Notes: generated by a model from the letters alone, not told the origin. DNA of 64,000 nt from Punica granatum (GCF_007655135.1 NC_045133.1:434001-498000); one strand, 5' to 3'; positions 10,571 to 22,520 are shown, counted from the first letter of the stretch. Numbers and translations are program-made.

Positions 10571-10824
10571 GGGACTGGTGCTTCTGAACTCCAACTGGTT
10601 GTCTACAGGGACCGCAGTGGGTTTTCGTAAATTAATATTTTTTTGTCAACTTTGGTTGGTCAATTGGGGGGGTTTAGAATGTAAATAAATTGTCAAAGCG
10701 TGAAATAAATCTGCAGAGCCGAAATGAAACCCTAAACCCACCGGCTGCTGCATTCACTGACACTGACGAGTGCCCCCCCCCCCCCCCCCCCCAAAAAAAA
10801 AAAAAAAGCCAACAGGCCACAGCC
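10571..10824. promoter_or_regulatory. Divergent intergenic region between S21 and HisRS
   Basis: Only ~254 bp separate the S21 ATG (minus) from the HisRS ATG (plus), so the two loci share a head-to-head promoter region. Near the HisRS start it contains a run of 20 C (10773-10792) followed at once by 15 A (10793-10807), in what should be the HisRS 5' UTR. Confidence 0.55.
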
Positions 10825-13800
10825 ATGCCTGACGGTGAGCCGGCGACCGTTACATTGGGCGGCAAGGGGTCCGCCCTGGCTCCGTCTTCCGTGTTCGCAA
10901 CAGCGAATGGGCTCGCCAAGTTGCGGGTCGATTCATCGGCCCTTGATCGGCTCGCCGCCTGTCGGAGCTCTCCCTCCGCCGCTCACCAGATATCCTTTCC
11001 CTCCCAGTTCACTCCGGAGGAATCCAGAGCTTCCCTCACCGTGCTCCTCAATAGGCTCCTTCTCTCCGGTGCTTCAAGCACACGTACGGTCATCCCTGTA
11101 TTGTTCTCCACCTCATTGAATTCACGGGAGAGTCTCCTCGACTTGGGACCCCTCAGTGTCACCGACGAAGAACTGAGTATATTGGAAAGATCAGAGGCCA
11201 ATTTGATCGGCGTTTGCGCCCTGTTGGATTACCAGTCGACTCTCCTGTCCACGGTTGTGGACGCGGTGGCTGCATTGTCGTGCGAAGCCATCAAGGCTGA
11301 CGTCTCGTCTTTCAATTCGGTGGATGCAGGCGATGTCTTTACCTCCAAGGATGAGATAGGGGTTAGCAGTGACATGAAGGTTTTGCTCAATGGTTCTAAG
11401 CTGGTGGGAAAGGTCGAGGTTGAAGCAGTTCACAGTATTTTGAAAATACATGCGACTTTGAGAAAAGTGGTGAAGTCGGTGCACTTAGAAATGCGGGCTA
11501 ATTTGAATTCGGTTGTAAAAGTTGGAAAAGCCGGCTCTTGGAGGGATGGAGCTGTGGAGGCAGGGGCCACTGCCCTGCTGCCGCTGGCCTCTGCGCTTCA
11601 AAATGTGGGCGAGAGTAGTTTATTGCGTACCAAAATGAATTTGGATTTGATTACTGCCGAGAAGAAGAGCGAAGAAGAAGAAGAAGAAGGTGGCCTTGGG
11701 GAAGGGAACTGCTGTTGTGGTGCAGCTGATTAAAGACAGATTTCAGAGAATCGGAGGAAACGCTGTTGATAGTGTTGACATAGTGGAGAAATCTGTTGAG
11801 GATCTTTTGTTATCTTTTGACACGAAAGGTCGGCAATTTGATGTCTTATTGAAGACACTTAAAGACATTCTAGAAAGCAATGAAAGTAGAAGGCTACCCA
11901 AGCTTCCCAAGGTAACAAAAAATTGCTGGAATTTCAGTCCTCTATTTTTAAAGATTTTCTTTTGCTCGTCATGAGCCATATAGATGGTAGCTGAATCCAA
12001 TTGATTTTGTATGAATCATAAATTTCTTTCTACCTCTCTGAGTCTGAGTGTAATTATAAGTTAAGGCTGTTGGTTCTGAATATTGAGTAAGACAATGTTC
12101 CCAATTTTTATATGGATGTTGCTGGAGGTCACAAGGTGGATGCCAGGCGTGATATAGTTCAATGGTGTGAGCTGATGTGCTGGATGCTATGGTTTGTAGG
12201 GTCTATTTTGTTCATAGGAAACACAAACGCAGAACATGAAAGACCATGATCAGCATAAAATGACTTTGATTTTATCTTCTGCCATTCAAAGGAAATAAAT
12301 ACGATCCTTTTCCTACTCCTATATGGTTTACTAACTTGATTTTTTGTTTGAAACTATGAAAAGCAGCACGCCGTCAATTTGCTGATAGAAGGGGATGAAA
12401 ATTCCATGACATCATATAATGCTATGTTGATGTTCATTTAATTTTTTTTTATGCACTCTTTGATGCTGGGTTTTTTTCAAACTGTTTGCTTGAATATGAT
12501 TATTTTATGTTTTATTTTTTTCATTAATCCATGTTTTGTATGCAACACTGTTCTAGGGCACTCGTGATTTTGCAAAAGAGCAAATGGCAATAAGAGAGAA
12601 AGCGTTCTCGATCATAACAGAGGTTTTCAAGAAGCATGGTGCAACAGCCCTTGATACTCCGGTTTTTGAATTGAGAGAGACTCTAATGGGAAAGTACGGG
12701 GAGGACTCAAAGTTGATTTATGATCTTGCTGATCAGGTAAACATGATTTGCAATTTCTGTTGCAGTTAGCTTTTTGAGGGTAAGTTTTGACTTTTGGAAG
12801 CACCTGCATATGAGCAATAAGAACTGTGGCATTTTCTGGCAGGATTATTAAATTATCTTCGCAACCACTTCTAGTTGATTAACCAGCCACCTCACGTCAA
12901 GCTATTTTTTTGCTTGTAATAGGGTGGAGAGCTTTGTTCCCTACGCTATGACTTGACTGTCCCATTTGCAAGATATATGGCCATGAATGGTCTCACATCA
13001 ATGAAAAGGTACCAAATTGCCAAGGTGTACAGAAGGGACAACCCGTCAAAGGGAAGATATCGCGAGTTCTACCAATGTGATTTCGACATTGCTGGTCAGT
13101 ATGCAAGAATGCAACCAGATTCTGAGGTCATAAAGATAATGACTGAGCTGCTTGATAAGCTGAACATTGGAGAATATGTGGTAGGCCTTAGGAACATATT
13201 TTGCTTGAATTTGATTTTAATTTCAAGTTTTGAGGGTTGCACATGGAAACTGATCCACTTTGCTGTGTGATCAGTTTGCTGCTGTAATCAGCAAGTTCTT
13301 CTAAATGATTGTCTGGTTAACTTCTGTATTAACTTCTCATTCTTGTAATCTCTTTCTCAGGTGAAGTTGAATCACCGGAAGCTACTTGATGGGATGTTGG
13401 AAATATGTGGTGTGCCTCCAGAAAAATTCCGAACTATTTGCTCAAGTGTTGACAAGTTAGACAAGCAGTCATTTGATCAGATTAGAAAAGAAATGGTGAG
13501 GAACTGACTGGTGTACGTGCACCGGAAGATACTTACAGAAACTAATGCACGCTAATTGGGCGCGTGGGACCCACATGAAAATTTTCCAAAAAAATTATGA
13601 AAATAAAAAAAAAAATTTAAAAAAAAGAAGGGGAGGTGGCCGATTGGTTCATGATTTTTTGGTTATTTACCCCTTAAGAATATATGCATGAATCTGTCTA
13701 GGCTGGCTTCTTTTGATTTTTCAGGGTATATAGCTGCTGTTTACTTTTGTTTGAAGGACCATAATTTGTTAAAAAAGTGTCTAAATGGGATGACTTAAAC

Positions 13801-15150
13801 CGAAAAAATGGTAAATCTAAAAGGCACTGGCATTGTAAAATGTTAGTTGTGATAGCCCCGCCGAATCTCTAGTTGGAAGTCCTTGCAGTGATGCTGCACG
13901 ACAAAACAGGAGATTTGTCAAAATATGGGAGAGTCCACTTGTATCATTTCCAAGAATATACAGCGAGCGATGCTATTATTGTTGGGCGTGTCTTGTGCAT
14001 CTAATTGCCTCTCCATTATCTCTTTTGGCACCAGTAGGCTGAGGCCCATAGTTATATGTTCTTTGGAAGTATTTGGAAGATGTTCTCTTTTACGTTTTTA
14101 AAAGAATTATCTTTATTACCATATTTGCGGTTTTTTTCCAATGTACTAGGCGTCGTGCTAAATAAATGAGTCTCTGATAAGCTTTTTTAATATCTATTAG
14201 GTGGAGGAGAAGGGTTTAACTCCTGAGATGGCAGATGGAATTGGTGAGTTTGTGAAGAAGAAGGGACGGCCTTTAGAGTTGCTCTCTGAGCTTCAGCAGA
14301 AGGGCGGCAAATTTTTGGGGAATGAAGGATCTGTCCAAGCACTGGATGACTTGGAGATATTGTTCAAAGCTCTTGAGAAGGCAAAGTGCATTGACAGAGT
14401 TGTTTTTGATCTGAGTCTCGCAAGAGGTCTTGATTATTATACTGGTGTCATCTATGAAGCCGTTTTCAAGGGAGTTACACAGGTATAAGCGTTTATGAAT
14501 TCAATGACAAATGTCTGGGTTCTATTTACATTCGTTACGTCGTGTTATTAACCCATAAGATATGCAGGTCGGTTCAATTGCTGGTGGTGGCCGATTTGAC
14601 AACCTCATAGGAATGTTTGGCTCAAAGCCGGTTCCAGCAGTTGGCGTCAGTCTCGGAATTGAAAGAGTTTTTGCCATAATGGAGCAAAATCAGAAGGACC
14701 AAAATCAAGTAATGGAGTTGTTTTTATTTTTTTTCCCCCTTCCATATGTATTATACATATCTTACTTGCGGAAGCACGTCTGTGCACGCACAGTCTCTTT
14801 CTCATCATGTGGTCTTTTCATGTGTCAAGCAGACAATTCGAGCCACGGAGACACAGGTTTTGGTGGGGTTCTTGGGAGAGGACTTGCATCTGGGCACAGA
14901 GCTGGTGAACGAGTTCTGGGAAGCCAACGTGAAAGCAGAGCTCATGCTCAGCAAGCGAGTAATGAAGCACATCGACCACGCCAAAGACTCAAGGATCCCC
15001 TACCTTGTACTCGTGGGTGAGATGGAGCTGAACAAAGGGGTGGTGAAACTGAAAGATATTGAGGCCGCCAAGGAAGAAGTCATCCCGAGAACCCAGATGG
15101 TTGAGGAAGTTAAGAAGCGCTTGTTAACTGTCAAAGAAGCCACATTGTAA
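10825..15150 (+). CDS. HARS: Histidyl-tRNA synthetase (class II, cytosolic type), 7 exons, frameshift in exon 1
   Basis: HisRS charges tRNA-His using histidine and ATP. Exons: 10825-11911, 12557-12736, 12923-13180, 13361-13495, 14201-14482, 14568-14708, 14833-15150. Exon 1 encodes the long plant-specific N-terminal extension (start [20 protein letters not shown]). Exons 2-3 begin the catalytic core (KGTRDF-like [10 protein letters not shown]; dimer and motif-2 region [30 protein letters not shown]). Exon 5 carries the HisA signature [14 protein letters not shown], exon 6 motif 3 ([22 protein letters not shown]), and exon 7 the anticodon-binding domain. The ATG at 10825 is chosen because it matches the family start; the frame is open further upstream through a C/A homopolymer. 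Exon 1 changes frame at the GAA run 11671-11688: the upstream frame stops at 11733, while the conserved continuation ([16 protein letters not shown]) is one base out. The exon sum is 2401 nt, one base too many for ~799 residues. Either a sequence error or a recently inactivated copy. Confidence 0.9.
13496..14200 (+). other. HisRS intron 4
   Basis: This 705-bp intron lies between the exon ending GAAATG|GTGAGG and the one beginning TAG|GTGGAGGAG. It is AT-rich with A and T runs. No embedded gene or clear transposon was recognised. Confidence 0.6.
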
Positions 15151-15358
15151 GCCGATAACCCCATATTCAACCCTTCATTACCATCTTTTTTGCCCACAGC
15201 CTAACACTATACACTGCGCTGCCATTCATATGTAGCGTGCAATACAGCTTGTCCAAATTACGGCAAGAGTCGGTCTAATAACACAGTAAAGGGAAGTTTC
15301 AACTGAGCATTGTTACAGTCTTGTCGTGGAGGTCTGAAATGTTGACGGAATCCTAGAA

Positions 15359-15664
15359 TCTAAGTGTGTGTTTATTTTAACTTAATCAAAATAAGTGCTT
15401 GAAAGATAGTTACAATTTAGTTATAAAGGAAAATGAATGGGAGAAAAGGAGAAAGATAGAAAATAATATTTTATATTACTTAATCGTCAAATCAATTACC
15501 ACTTTAAAAATATTTGACATAATAAAATAAGTCATTTTTTATTTATTGATACTCTTCACAAAATATATCTTTATCCTTATCATTTATTCACTCTTTCTAT
15601 ACATTTCTTTTCTTAAGTAATCAATAGCTTAATTTTTAAATATTTAATTTATCAAATGTCACCT
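15359..15664. mobile_element. Possible MITE downstream of HisRS
   Basis: About 300 bp of AT-rich DNA runs from TAAGTGTGTGTTTATTTTAA to TTTATCAAATGTCACCTA. The ends are weak inverted repeats (TAAGTG and, read inward, TAGGTGACATTTG). Internal words AAGTAATCAATAGCTTAA and AACTTAATCAAAATAAGTGCTT also pair loosely. Typical of degenerate plant MITEs, but the family and ends are uncertain. Confidence 0.35.
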
Positions 15665-15989
15665 AGTTCAAATTCTTTTTACAGCTTCGTGTGCTGCTGT
15701 TAGTTTGAAAGTGTTATATCAACGTTCATAGTGGCATTCGTGTTTAACGTGTCGATTTTGTACGTACTTATTCAGTAAAATTTTTGTTAGGTAATGTATT
15801 TTATGATGATACTTGCTTGACTTTTGTTTTAGGGATTGCCTTGACCAATGAACATTAGAGAAACCTTGTGCATGAGCATAGTTTCTTCAGCTTTTATTAT
15901 ATTCTTATTGGCCCATGTATTCCCTTTCAATTGCGGCCCCCACGGATGATGCTTTAATCCAATTTCCCTCGGGATTATCTATATATATA

Positions 15990-16301
15990 TATATATATAT
16001 ATGTGAGAGAAAATAAAGTCCCGATCTGAATTCACACGTCGCCACGGCATTAAATTTTAATAGTTGAATTCTTAATGAAATTCTCTCGCGATATCACATT
16101 ATGATTTATGTACTAAAAAAATTTAATATTTTTTTATCAAGAAATATTTATTCACCAAAAAAAATATTCACAATATTTTCTTATTTAATATATATAGTAA
16201 AATATGTAGATTATATTTCATATCTAGCCCTATGAAATATATATATATCACTCAACGGAGGATATATATGTATTATACACAATATATGTAGATGCCATTT
16301 G

Positions 16302-16338
<37 letters not shown>

Positions 16339-17060
16339 GGAATATTTTAATGGATAAGAAGAAATTTTTCATATTTAATTATTAAGGAAATAATTTGCAC
16401 GTATATTTTATCTCAAAAATTTTAAATTATAAGAAAATTTTGAATTTCGTATTAAACTTTTTTTACTCTGTATAAATCCTATTAATTGTGATATACATAA
16501 TTACGAATTTCGTACTCCGTTTTTCTCTTATCCAAGCTCTTGCTATATAGCTTTCCCTTTAAACTCTATTATTGTCTTTTAATTCTAAGCAAGCTTATAC
16601 GCAATTTGACGTTTTACTTTGACGAGTAATCGCACGTTTACATAAAAAAAATAGTTGAATAGATTTATTTTTTCATCTAAATTCATATAGTTAGATTTAT
16701 ACCGTTTGAGCCTTGAGGAACAATTACCGTTTGAGCCTTGAGGAACAATTTGTTTTGGATTTTATGAGCCAATATTAGAGATAAGTTAATTATAATTATT
16801 TAAGTTATTTGACTCTTCTGTTAGTATAAATTCTATTTTTTTCATTATAACTCCTCTATTGATAGCCCTTTTGTCAGATGATTAATATATATTATGTTTT
16901 TGAATTTCAAGTATTAGGATGATTTACTCGATATTAATTATTGTTATTATTCTTACCTTTGTTCAAGACTTATTTTCTCTTACTAAATTAGAAAGACATT
17001 TTTTTTTGTGAACGAAAGACAATTTTTTAAAATATATACTTATATGTTATAAAATTTTTA
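15990..17060 (+). repeat. Dispersed ~1-kb AT-rich repeat, copy 1
   Basis: This region aligns, in inverted orientation, with 45490-46560. Shared landmarks in order here are AATAAAGTCCC, TATTATACACAATATAT followed by AGATGCC, GAAAATAATTTGC, CGAGTAATCGCA, TTTTATGAGCCAATATTAGA, and TAGGATGATTTACTCGATAT. Differences are numerous, so both copies are old. No terminal structure or protein was identified, so its class is unknown. Confidence 0.75.
16694..16750. repeat. Short tandem duplication in dispersed repeat copy 1
   Basis: The words ACCGTTTGAGCCTTGAGGAA and CAATT occur twice in direct succession (around 16700-16725 and 16726-16751). This ~26-bp duplication is not seen in the inverted copy near 45.8 kb. 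Confidence 0.7.
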
Positions 17061-17187
17061 ATTTTTCTTTCAATTTCGTGCATGGTGTGAGTCATTATCC
17101 ATGATTATCTTCAAAGACCCAACGGCATGTGGGGGAAATTCTTCAATCAAGTGGCTAGACCTACAAAACATCGGTTGGACCTAATGG

Positions 17188-17251
17188 CATGTGTATACTA
17201 TTGGTTGCATCACGTCGTTTTGTATGTGATGCAGCCTACAGTATACACATG
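17188..17251. repeat. 64-bp near-perfect hairpin
   Basis: Two 26-base arms, CATGTGTATACTATTGGTTG... and its inverted partner ending CAGTATACACATG, differ at about three positions and enclose a 12-base loop (GTCGTTTTGTAT). The stem is compact and isolated in intergenic DNA. It could be a remnant of an inverted-repeat transposon or a small-RNA hairpin; the sequence alone does not decide. Confidence 0.7.
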
Positions 17252-18118
17252 CAGTCGGTTGTTTGAAGAGTTTGTTTTTCAAAATACGACACAACTGAAT
17301 TAAAGTACAGTGTAAGTACGACACGCTCAGAAAAGACAAAATAGGGCTGGAGCTTAAGCCACCGGATTAAAAAATTTCCCCGGCATGTGGACTATCATCC
17401 CAAGTGAAGTGCCTCCAAAGACGCCTTACTCGTACTGATGCTGCTTCCAGTGCGATTCTCTGTAACAATGAGTCTTAAATTGTTGGGTACTATCAAAGAG
17501 GTTGTATGTAATATCTTCGCCTGCTATTTAAATTGTTGGGATCATTAATGCTTCTTTATTAGCTATTATAATTACTATTTCATTGTATTAATCTTGTGCA
17601 CCTTCTTGTAAACGGAAAAAGAAAATGATGGGTCCCTTTGCCCTTTTCATATGATAATTCATTCAATTTTCCCCCAACTTAATCCATTGATGCTTAAGCA
17701 ACCATTTATTCCTGGATCCTATTCCTAGATATCGCTGGTTCAGGCTTCATGTGTCACAATGGAACATCCTTGCAACTAACTCGAACCTTTAGCTTGACTT
17801 CTTCGATTGCCTCTCGAATTGCATATTGCGGAAGGTTCTTGGATTCCTTTTTGCCAAGAAAGGTTCAGATTAACTATTATCGAGCTCTTAAATTGACTAT
17901 TCTGTCAATGTTAATAAGAGATGATATTGATGATAGGGCTGAGGAAAAAATCAGCTGCCCTGAAATCCGATCCGAACCGAGTCGAACCGCCCCGAATTTT
18001 CAGATCTTCTAGAGCATGGTTTCAGTTCTAGGGTTGGTTTCTTATCTTTTTGTCGGTTTTCGGTTACGGGTTTAGAAATTGCATTCTAAAAAACCCCGGC
18101 CCGACCCGAATTTTCACA

Positions 18119-18153
<35 letters not shown>

Positions 18154-18154
<1 letters not shown>

Positions 18155-19985
18155 TAGTCTCGAAGCCTGTGCGTTGCATGAGATAGTTTCACCAATTTGA
18201 AAAAAAAATTATAATTAAAAATTAAAAAGAAAATTGCTTGGAAAATCAAAAGCGAAACAAAAATAATAAAATAAATAAATAACCTTCATGTTTAGTGGTA
18301 AAAAAACTTACTTTCTGAGAGCTTATGTATAGGAGTAGCAATACCTTTCGAGCAATGATATTCACATCACCAATCTTGAAAAAGAATATGAAAAAAGAGA
18401 AAAAAAGAGAAAAATAAAATAATAAAATAATAAAAATTTTCAATAAAAGAGAGAAAAATCAAAGGATTAATTTAATCCACTCGCTTGCATCTAGAGAGAC
18501 TTAGTTTCGAGAGCTCTCGTCTAGTTGTAGATGTATTCTTTGAGAATTAAATAGGCTCTATTTATGTGTGTGATAATTTATATTTATAACTATTGTACAA
18601 AATATAGATAAAATATAATCTAATTTCTCTTCTTTTTTTGGATCAACAGATCAGATTTATTTTTTGAAGAAAAAATATAATTTATATATATTTATAAATA
18701 TTATCAAATCTATTTTTAAAAATAGGTATATGCAAAAACATATAGTTCATATATACTTTTTCTTACTATATATATATATAAAAGGTTGTCCACATAACAA
18801 TATATTAACATATTTTATATTATGGTGAATATATACTTATTTTGATGTTAATATTTATTTATGAATTTATTTTCAAAAAATTCCAAATATTATATAATAT
18901 CTACGCATATAATAAAATATTCTAATTTATTTCCAATAAATTTTGTTATATAGATAATAAAAATTTTAAAAACAAGAAATTGGGTTTTATGATGAGATAT
19001 CTTAAAAAATATTCTTTTCTTAAAAATTCAGAAAATAAAAAATTCAAAAATCTGGAAAATTCTATATCTATCTATAAAATATAATATAATATGTTAAACA
19101 ATATAATTCATATATACTTTCTCTTATTACATATATTAAAAGTTGTCCACATAACCATATATTAATATATTTATATGATGTATGAATATATAATAATATA
19201 TACTAATTTTGATGTTAATATTTATGTAATGAAATATTATTTTTTGTTTTAAAAAATTCAAGATTATTAAATAATATATAGATTATAAAAATTAATAAAA
19301 ATTAAGAAATTGTATTTTATGATGAGATATCTTTTAATTTTTTTAATAAAAATAATTCTGAAAATTAAAAAGTTAAAAAACATGGAAATTTCCATTTAGA
19401 AAATTCATATTACATTCCATGGAGATCACCGTATTATCCAAAAGGTTTTATGTTATTTTTTTGGTTTTATTAAATGAAATACTATTTCATAAGATTTTGT
19501 TGCTAATTTTATAAATTTGGAATATTTTAAATTTTTTAAAAACTCAAAATATAAGAAAATTCTATTCATAAACAGAACTTTCTAAGGTCATATGGGATGA
19601 AATATTAACTTTCATATTAAAAATTCAAGATTACTAAATAATATATAAAATATAAAAAATTAAAGAAATCAAAAAATTAAATTTTATGATGAGATATCTT
19701 TCAAAAAATATTTTTTATTAAAAAATTCTGAAAATTCAAAAAACTTAGAAAGTCTATTTAGAAAATTCATATAGCTTTCAATTGGATATCACCCTAGTAT
19801 CCAAAAGGTTTTTATGGCATTTTCGATTTTTTTAAGTGAAATATTATTTCATAAGATTTTGTTGCTAATTTTAATAATCAAAGATAATTTAAAATTTTAA
19901 AAACTCAAAAAATCGAGAAAATTCCATTGCAGAAACGGAGTTATCTAAGGCCATCTGGCCAAGTCTACCACATACCTTAGTTTTA
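18154..19985 (-). mobile_element. Non-autonomous Helitron-like unit 1
   Basis: Read on the minus strand, the 3' end (18154-18180) consists of a short hairpin-forming word (CATGCAACGCACAGG), about ten spacer bases and the terminal CTAG followed by host T, the classic Helitron 3' terminus. The body is AT-rich non-coding DNA with repeated words GATGAGATATCTTT and TTGTCCACATAACCATATAT. The other end is placed only approximately, where unit 2 begins. No Rep/helicase is encoded. Confidence 0.55.
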
Positions 19986-19991
19986 TATATA

Positions 19992-22520
19992 CTAGTTGTG
20001 GAGCCCGTACATTGCATGTGATAGTACACCAATCTAAAAGGCAATTATAATTAAAAATTGAAAATAAAAAATTCATTCGAAAAAAAGTGAAACAAAAATA
20101 ATAAAATAAAGGGTAAATAGCCTAAAAATTTAATCAGTTTTCTTAAATTCCCAATCTACAAACTTTTCAAATTATGACATGAAAAATCAAAGCTTTCATT
20201 CAGTTTTCCCCATTTATAAACTAGTTAACTCTGGGCTTACTGGCGCTGACGTGGCCATTAACTCCACCTATGTGATGGACGGAAGTTCACGTGGATAAGG
20301 GGCATATACTATTAACCTAAAAAATAAAATAGTTTGAAATTTTCTCAAATCTACCAAAATATTAAAAATTCTCTCTCCTTTCTTTGTCTCTCTCTTCTTT
20401 CTCCTCTCTTTCCTCTCTCTCATCTCATCTCTTTCTCTCTCGACTCTCTCCTCTCTTTCTCTCGTCACTCTCTGTCCTCTCTCACCTCTCTCTCAACTCT
20501 CTTCCATCCTCTCCCTATCATTTCTCTCTTATCTCTGTTTCAACTCTCTCTCCTCTCTCTCATCTCTATCATGTCTCTCCACTATTTCTAGACTCTCTCG
20601 AGATGAGAGAGAGTTGAGATAGTCGAGAGAAAGTGAAAGAGAGGATATATAAATGAGAGAGAACTGAGAGAGATGGGATAGAGTTGAGAGAGAAGGGCGA
20701 GAGTCGAGAGAAAGGAGAGAGAGTCGAGAGAGATGAGAGAGTGTCGAGAGATGAGAGAGCGGAGGCAGAGAGAGGACAGAGTGACGAGAGAGGGGAGAGA
20801 GATGAGAGTGGAGAAAGAGTTAGGAGAGAGATGAAAGAGAGCGTAGAGAGAGTCGAGAGAGACAAATGAAAGAGAGGAAATAGATGAGATAGATGACAAA
20901 AAGATTGGAGAAAGGGCAAGAGAGAGGAGAGAAAAAGAGAAGAGAGAGAATTTCTAATATTTGGAAGATCTGAGAAAAATTTCAAATTATTTGATTTTTT
21001 AGGTTAAAAGGATATCCCCTTTTTTCATGTGGATTTCCGTTCGCCACATTGGTGGAGTTAATGGCTACGACAGCACCGTTAAGGCCAAAGTTAACAGGTT
21101 GATACATGGGAGAAAACATAAGGAAACGTTTTGATTTTTCGAGCCAAAATTTAAAAAGTTGGGAGATTGGAAAATTTAAAGAAACTAATTGAATTTTTAG
21201 GCTATTTCCCATAAAATAAATAAATAAATTTCATGTTTAGTGGTGGACGAATTTATTTTATGAGAGCTTGCATATATGGGTAGTCGTTCGAGAGATAAAA
21301 CTTACATCACCAATATTGAGAAAAAATATGAGAAAGAAAAATAAAAATTAGATTAAAATAAAAAATGAAAAATTAAGATGAAAATGAGAGAAAAAAATCA
21401 AAGCATAAATTTAATTAACTCACTTACATTTAGATATAGACATACGTTTCAAGAGTTCGCGTCTAGTTGTAGACGTATTATTTGATAGTTGAATAGACCT
21501 ATGTGTACGTGTATGATAATTGCCATTTATAACTATTACATATAATCTAAATAAAATATAATTCGATTTGTTTTCCTTTTTTGGTGAAGAAATTTGATTT
21601 GTTTTTTGAAAATAAAATATAATTAACATATATATATCTATAAAATATTATCTAATCTATTTTTAAAAAATTATCTAAAAAACATATAATTATATACTTT
21701 TTTCCTATATATATTGAAAGTTGTCCACGTAACCATATATTAATAGATTTATATCATGTATACATACATATACTAATATATACTTATTTTCATGTTAATA
21801 TTGATATAATGAAATATTAATTTTTTATCTCAAAAAATTCAAGATTAATAAAATCTTCTCATTTATTTCAAATACATTATGTTATATAAATTATAAAAAA
21901 ATTAAAGAAATCAATAAATCAGATTTTATGATGAGATATCTTTAAAAAATATTTTAATTAAAAATAATTTCGAAAATATAAATAAAATAAATAAAAACAT
22001 AGAAAATTCCTTTTAGAAAATATATGCTAATATATACTTATTTTGATGTTAATATTGATGTGATAAATATTAATTTTAATTTAAAAAATTCAAGATTATT
22101 AAATAATATCTACGTATATAATAAGATCTTCTCATTTATTTCAAATACTTTATGCTATATAAATTCTAAAAATTAAAGAAATTAAGAAATCGGATTTTAT
22201 GATGAGATATCTTTAAAAAATAATGTTTTATTAAAAATAATTCCAAAAATAAAAATAAAAATCTAGAAAATTTGATTTAGAAAATTCATATTACCTTAAA
22301 TTGGAGATCACTATAGTATTCAAAAGATTTTATGATATTTTCAATCTCTTTTAAATGGAATATTATAACTGACAATAATTTCCGAAGATTTTGTTACTAA
22401 TTTCATAATAAAGATAATTTATAATTTTAAAATCGAGAAAATTCCTTTAAGAAATGGAGCGTTCTAAAGTCGTTTGACTGGACCCATCTCATATCTTGTT
22501 TATATATATATATATATATA
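19992..22520 (-). mobile_element. Non-autonomous Helitron-like unit 2, split by a nested element
   Basis: This is a second copy of the unit beginning at 18154, in the same orientation. On the minus strand it ends with a hairpin (ACATGCAATGT), GGGCTCCACAA and CTAG at 19992-19995. The sub-terminal sequence (CAATTATAATTAAAAATTGAAAATAAAAAATTC, then AAACAAAAATAATAAAATAAA) matches unit 1 and is interrupted at 20110 by the 1100-bp element at 20111-21210. Homology resumes after it (TTTCATGTTTAGTGGT). The distal boundary, in an AT repeat near 22500, is approximate. Confidence 0.55.
20111..21210. mobile_element. Foldback Mutator-like (MULE-type) MITE, 1100 bp
   Basis: Long terminal inverted repeats of roughly 260 bp: the left starts GGGTAAATAGCCTAAAAATT and the right, read inward, GGGAAATAGCCTAAAAATTC, with similarity continuing through the arms (for example the pair GTTAACTCTGGGC / TTAACTTTGGCC). 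Identical 10-base flanks ATAAAATAAA at 20101-20110 and 21211-21220 fit the 9-11 bp target duplications of Mutator-like elements. Between the arms lies ~220 bp of CT-rich DNA (from ~20370) followed by ~350 bp of GA-rich DNA (to ~20950), so the whole element can fold into one hairpin. The long open frames inside are artefacts of the CT/GA repeats; no transposase is encoded. Confidence 0.85.

Noticed and set aside
17749..18012. 87-codon plus-strand frame between the hairpin and the Helitron-like units
   Set aside because: The Arg/Pro/Ser tail comes from a repetitive CCGAACCG-type string also seen near 23.1 kb; no homology recognised.
20268..20985. Several open frames of 60-138 codons on both strands (Ser/Leu/Phe-rich or Arg/Glu-rich)
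   Set aside because: They are translations of the CT- and GA-repeat core of the foldback element, with no start context or protein-like composition.
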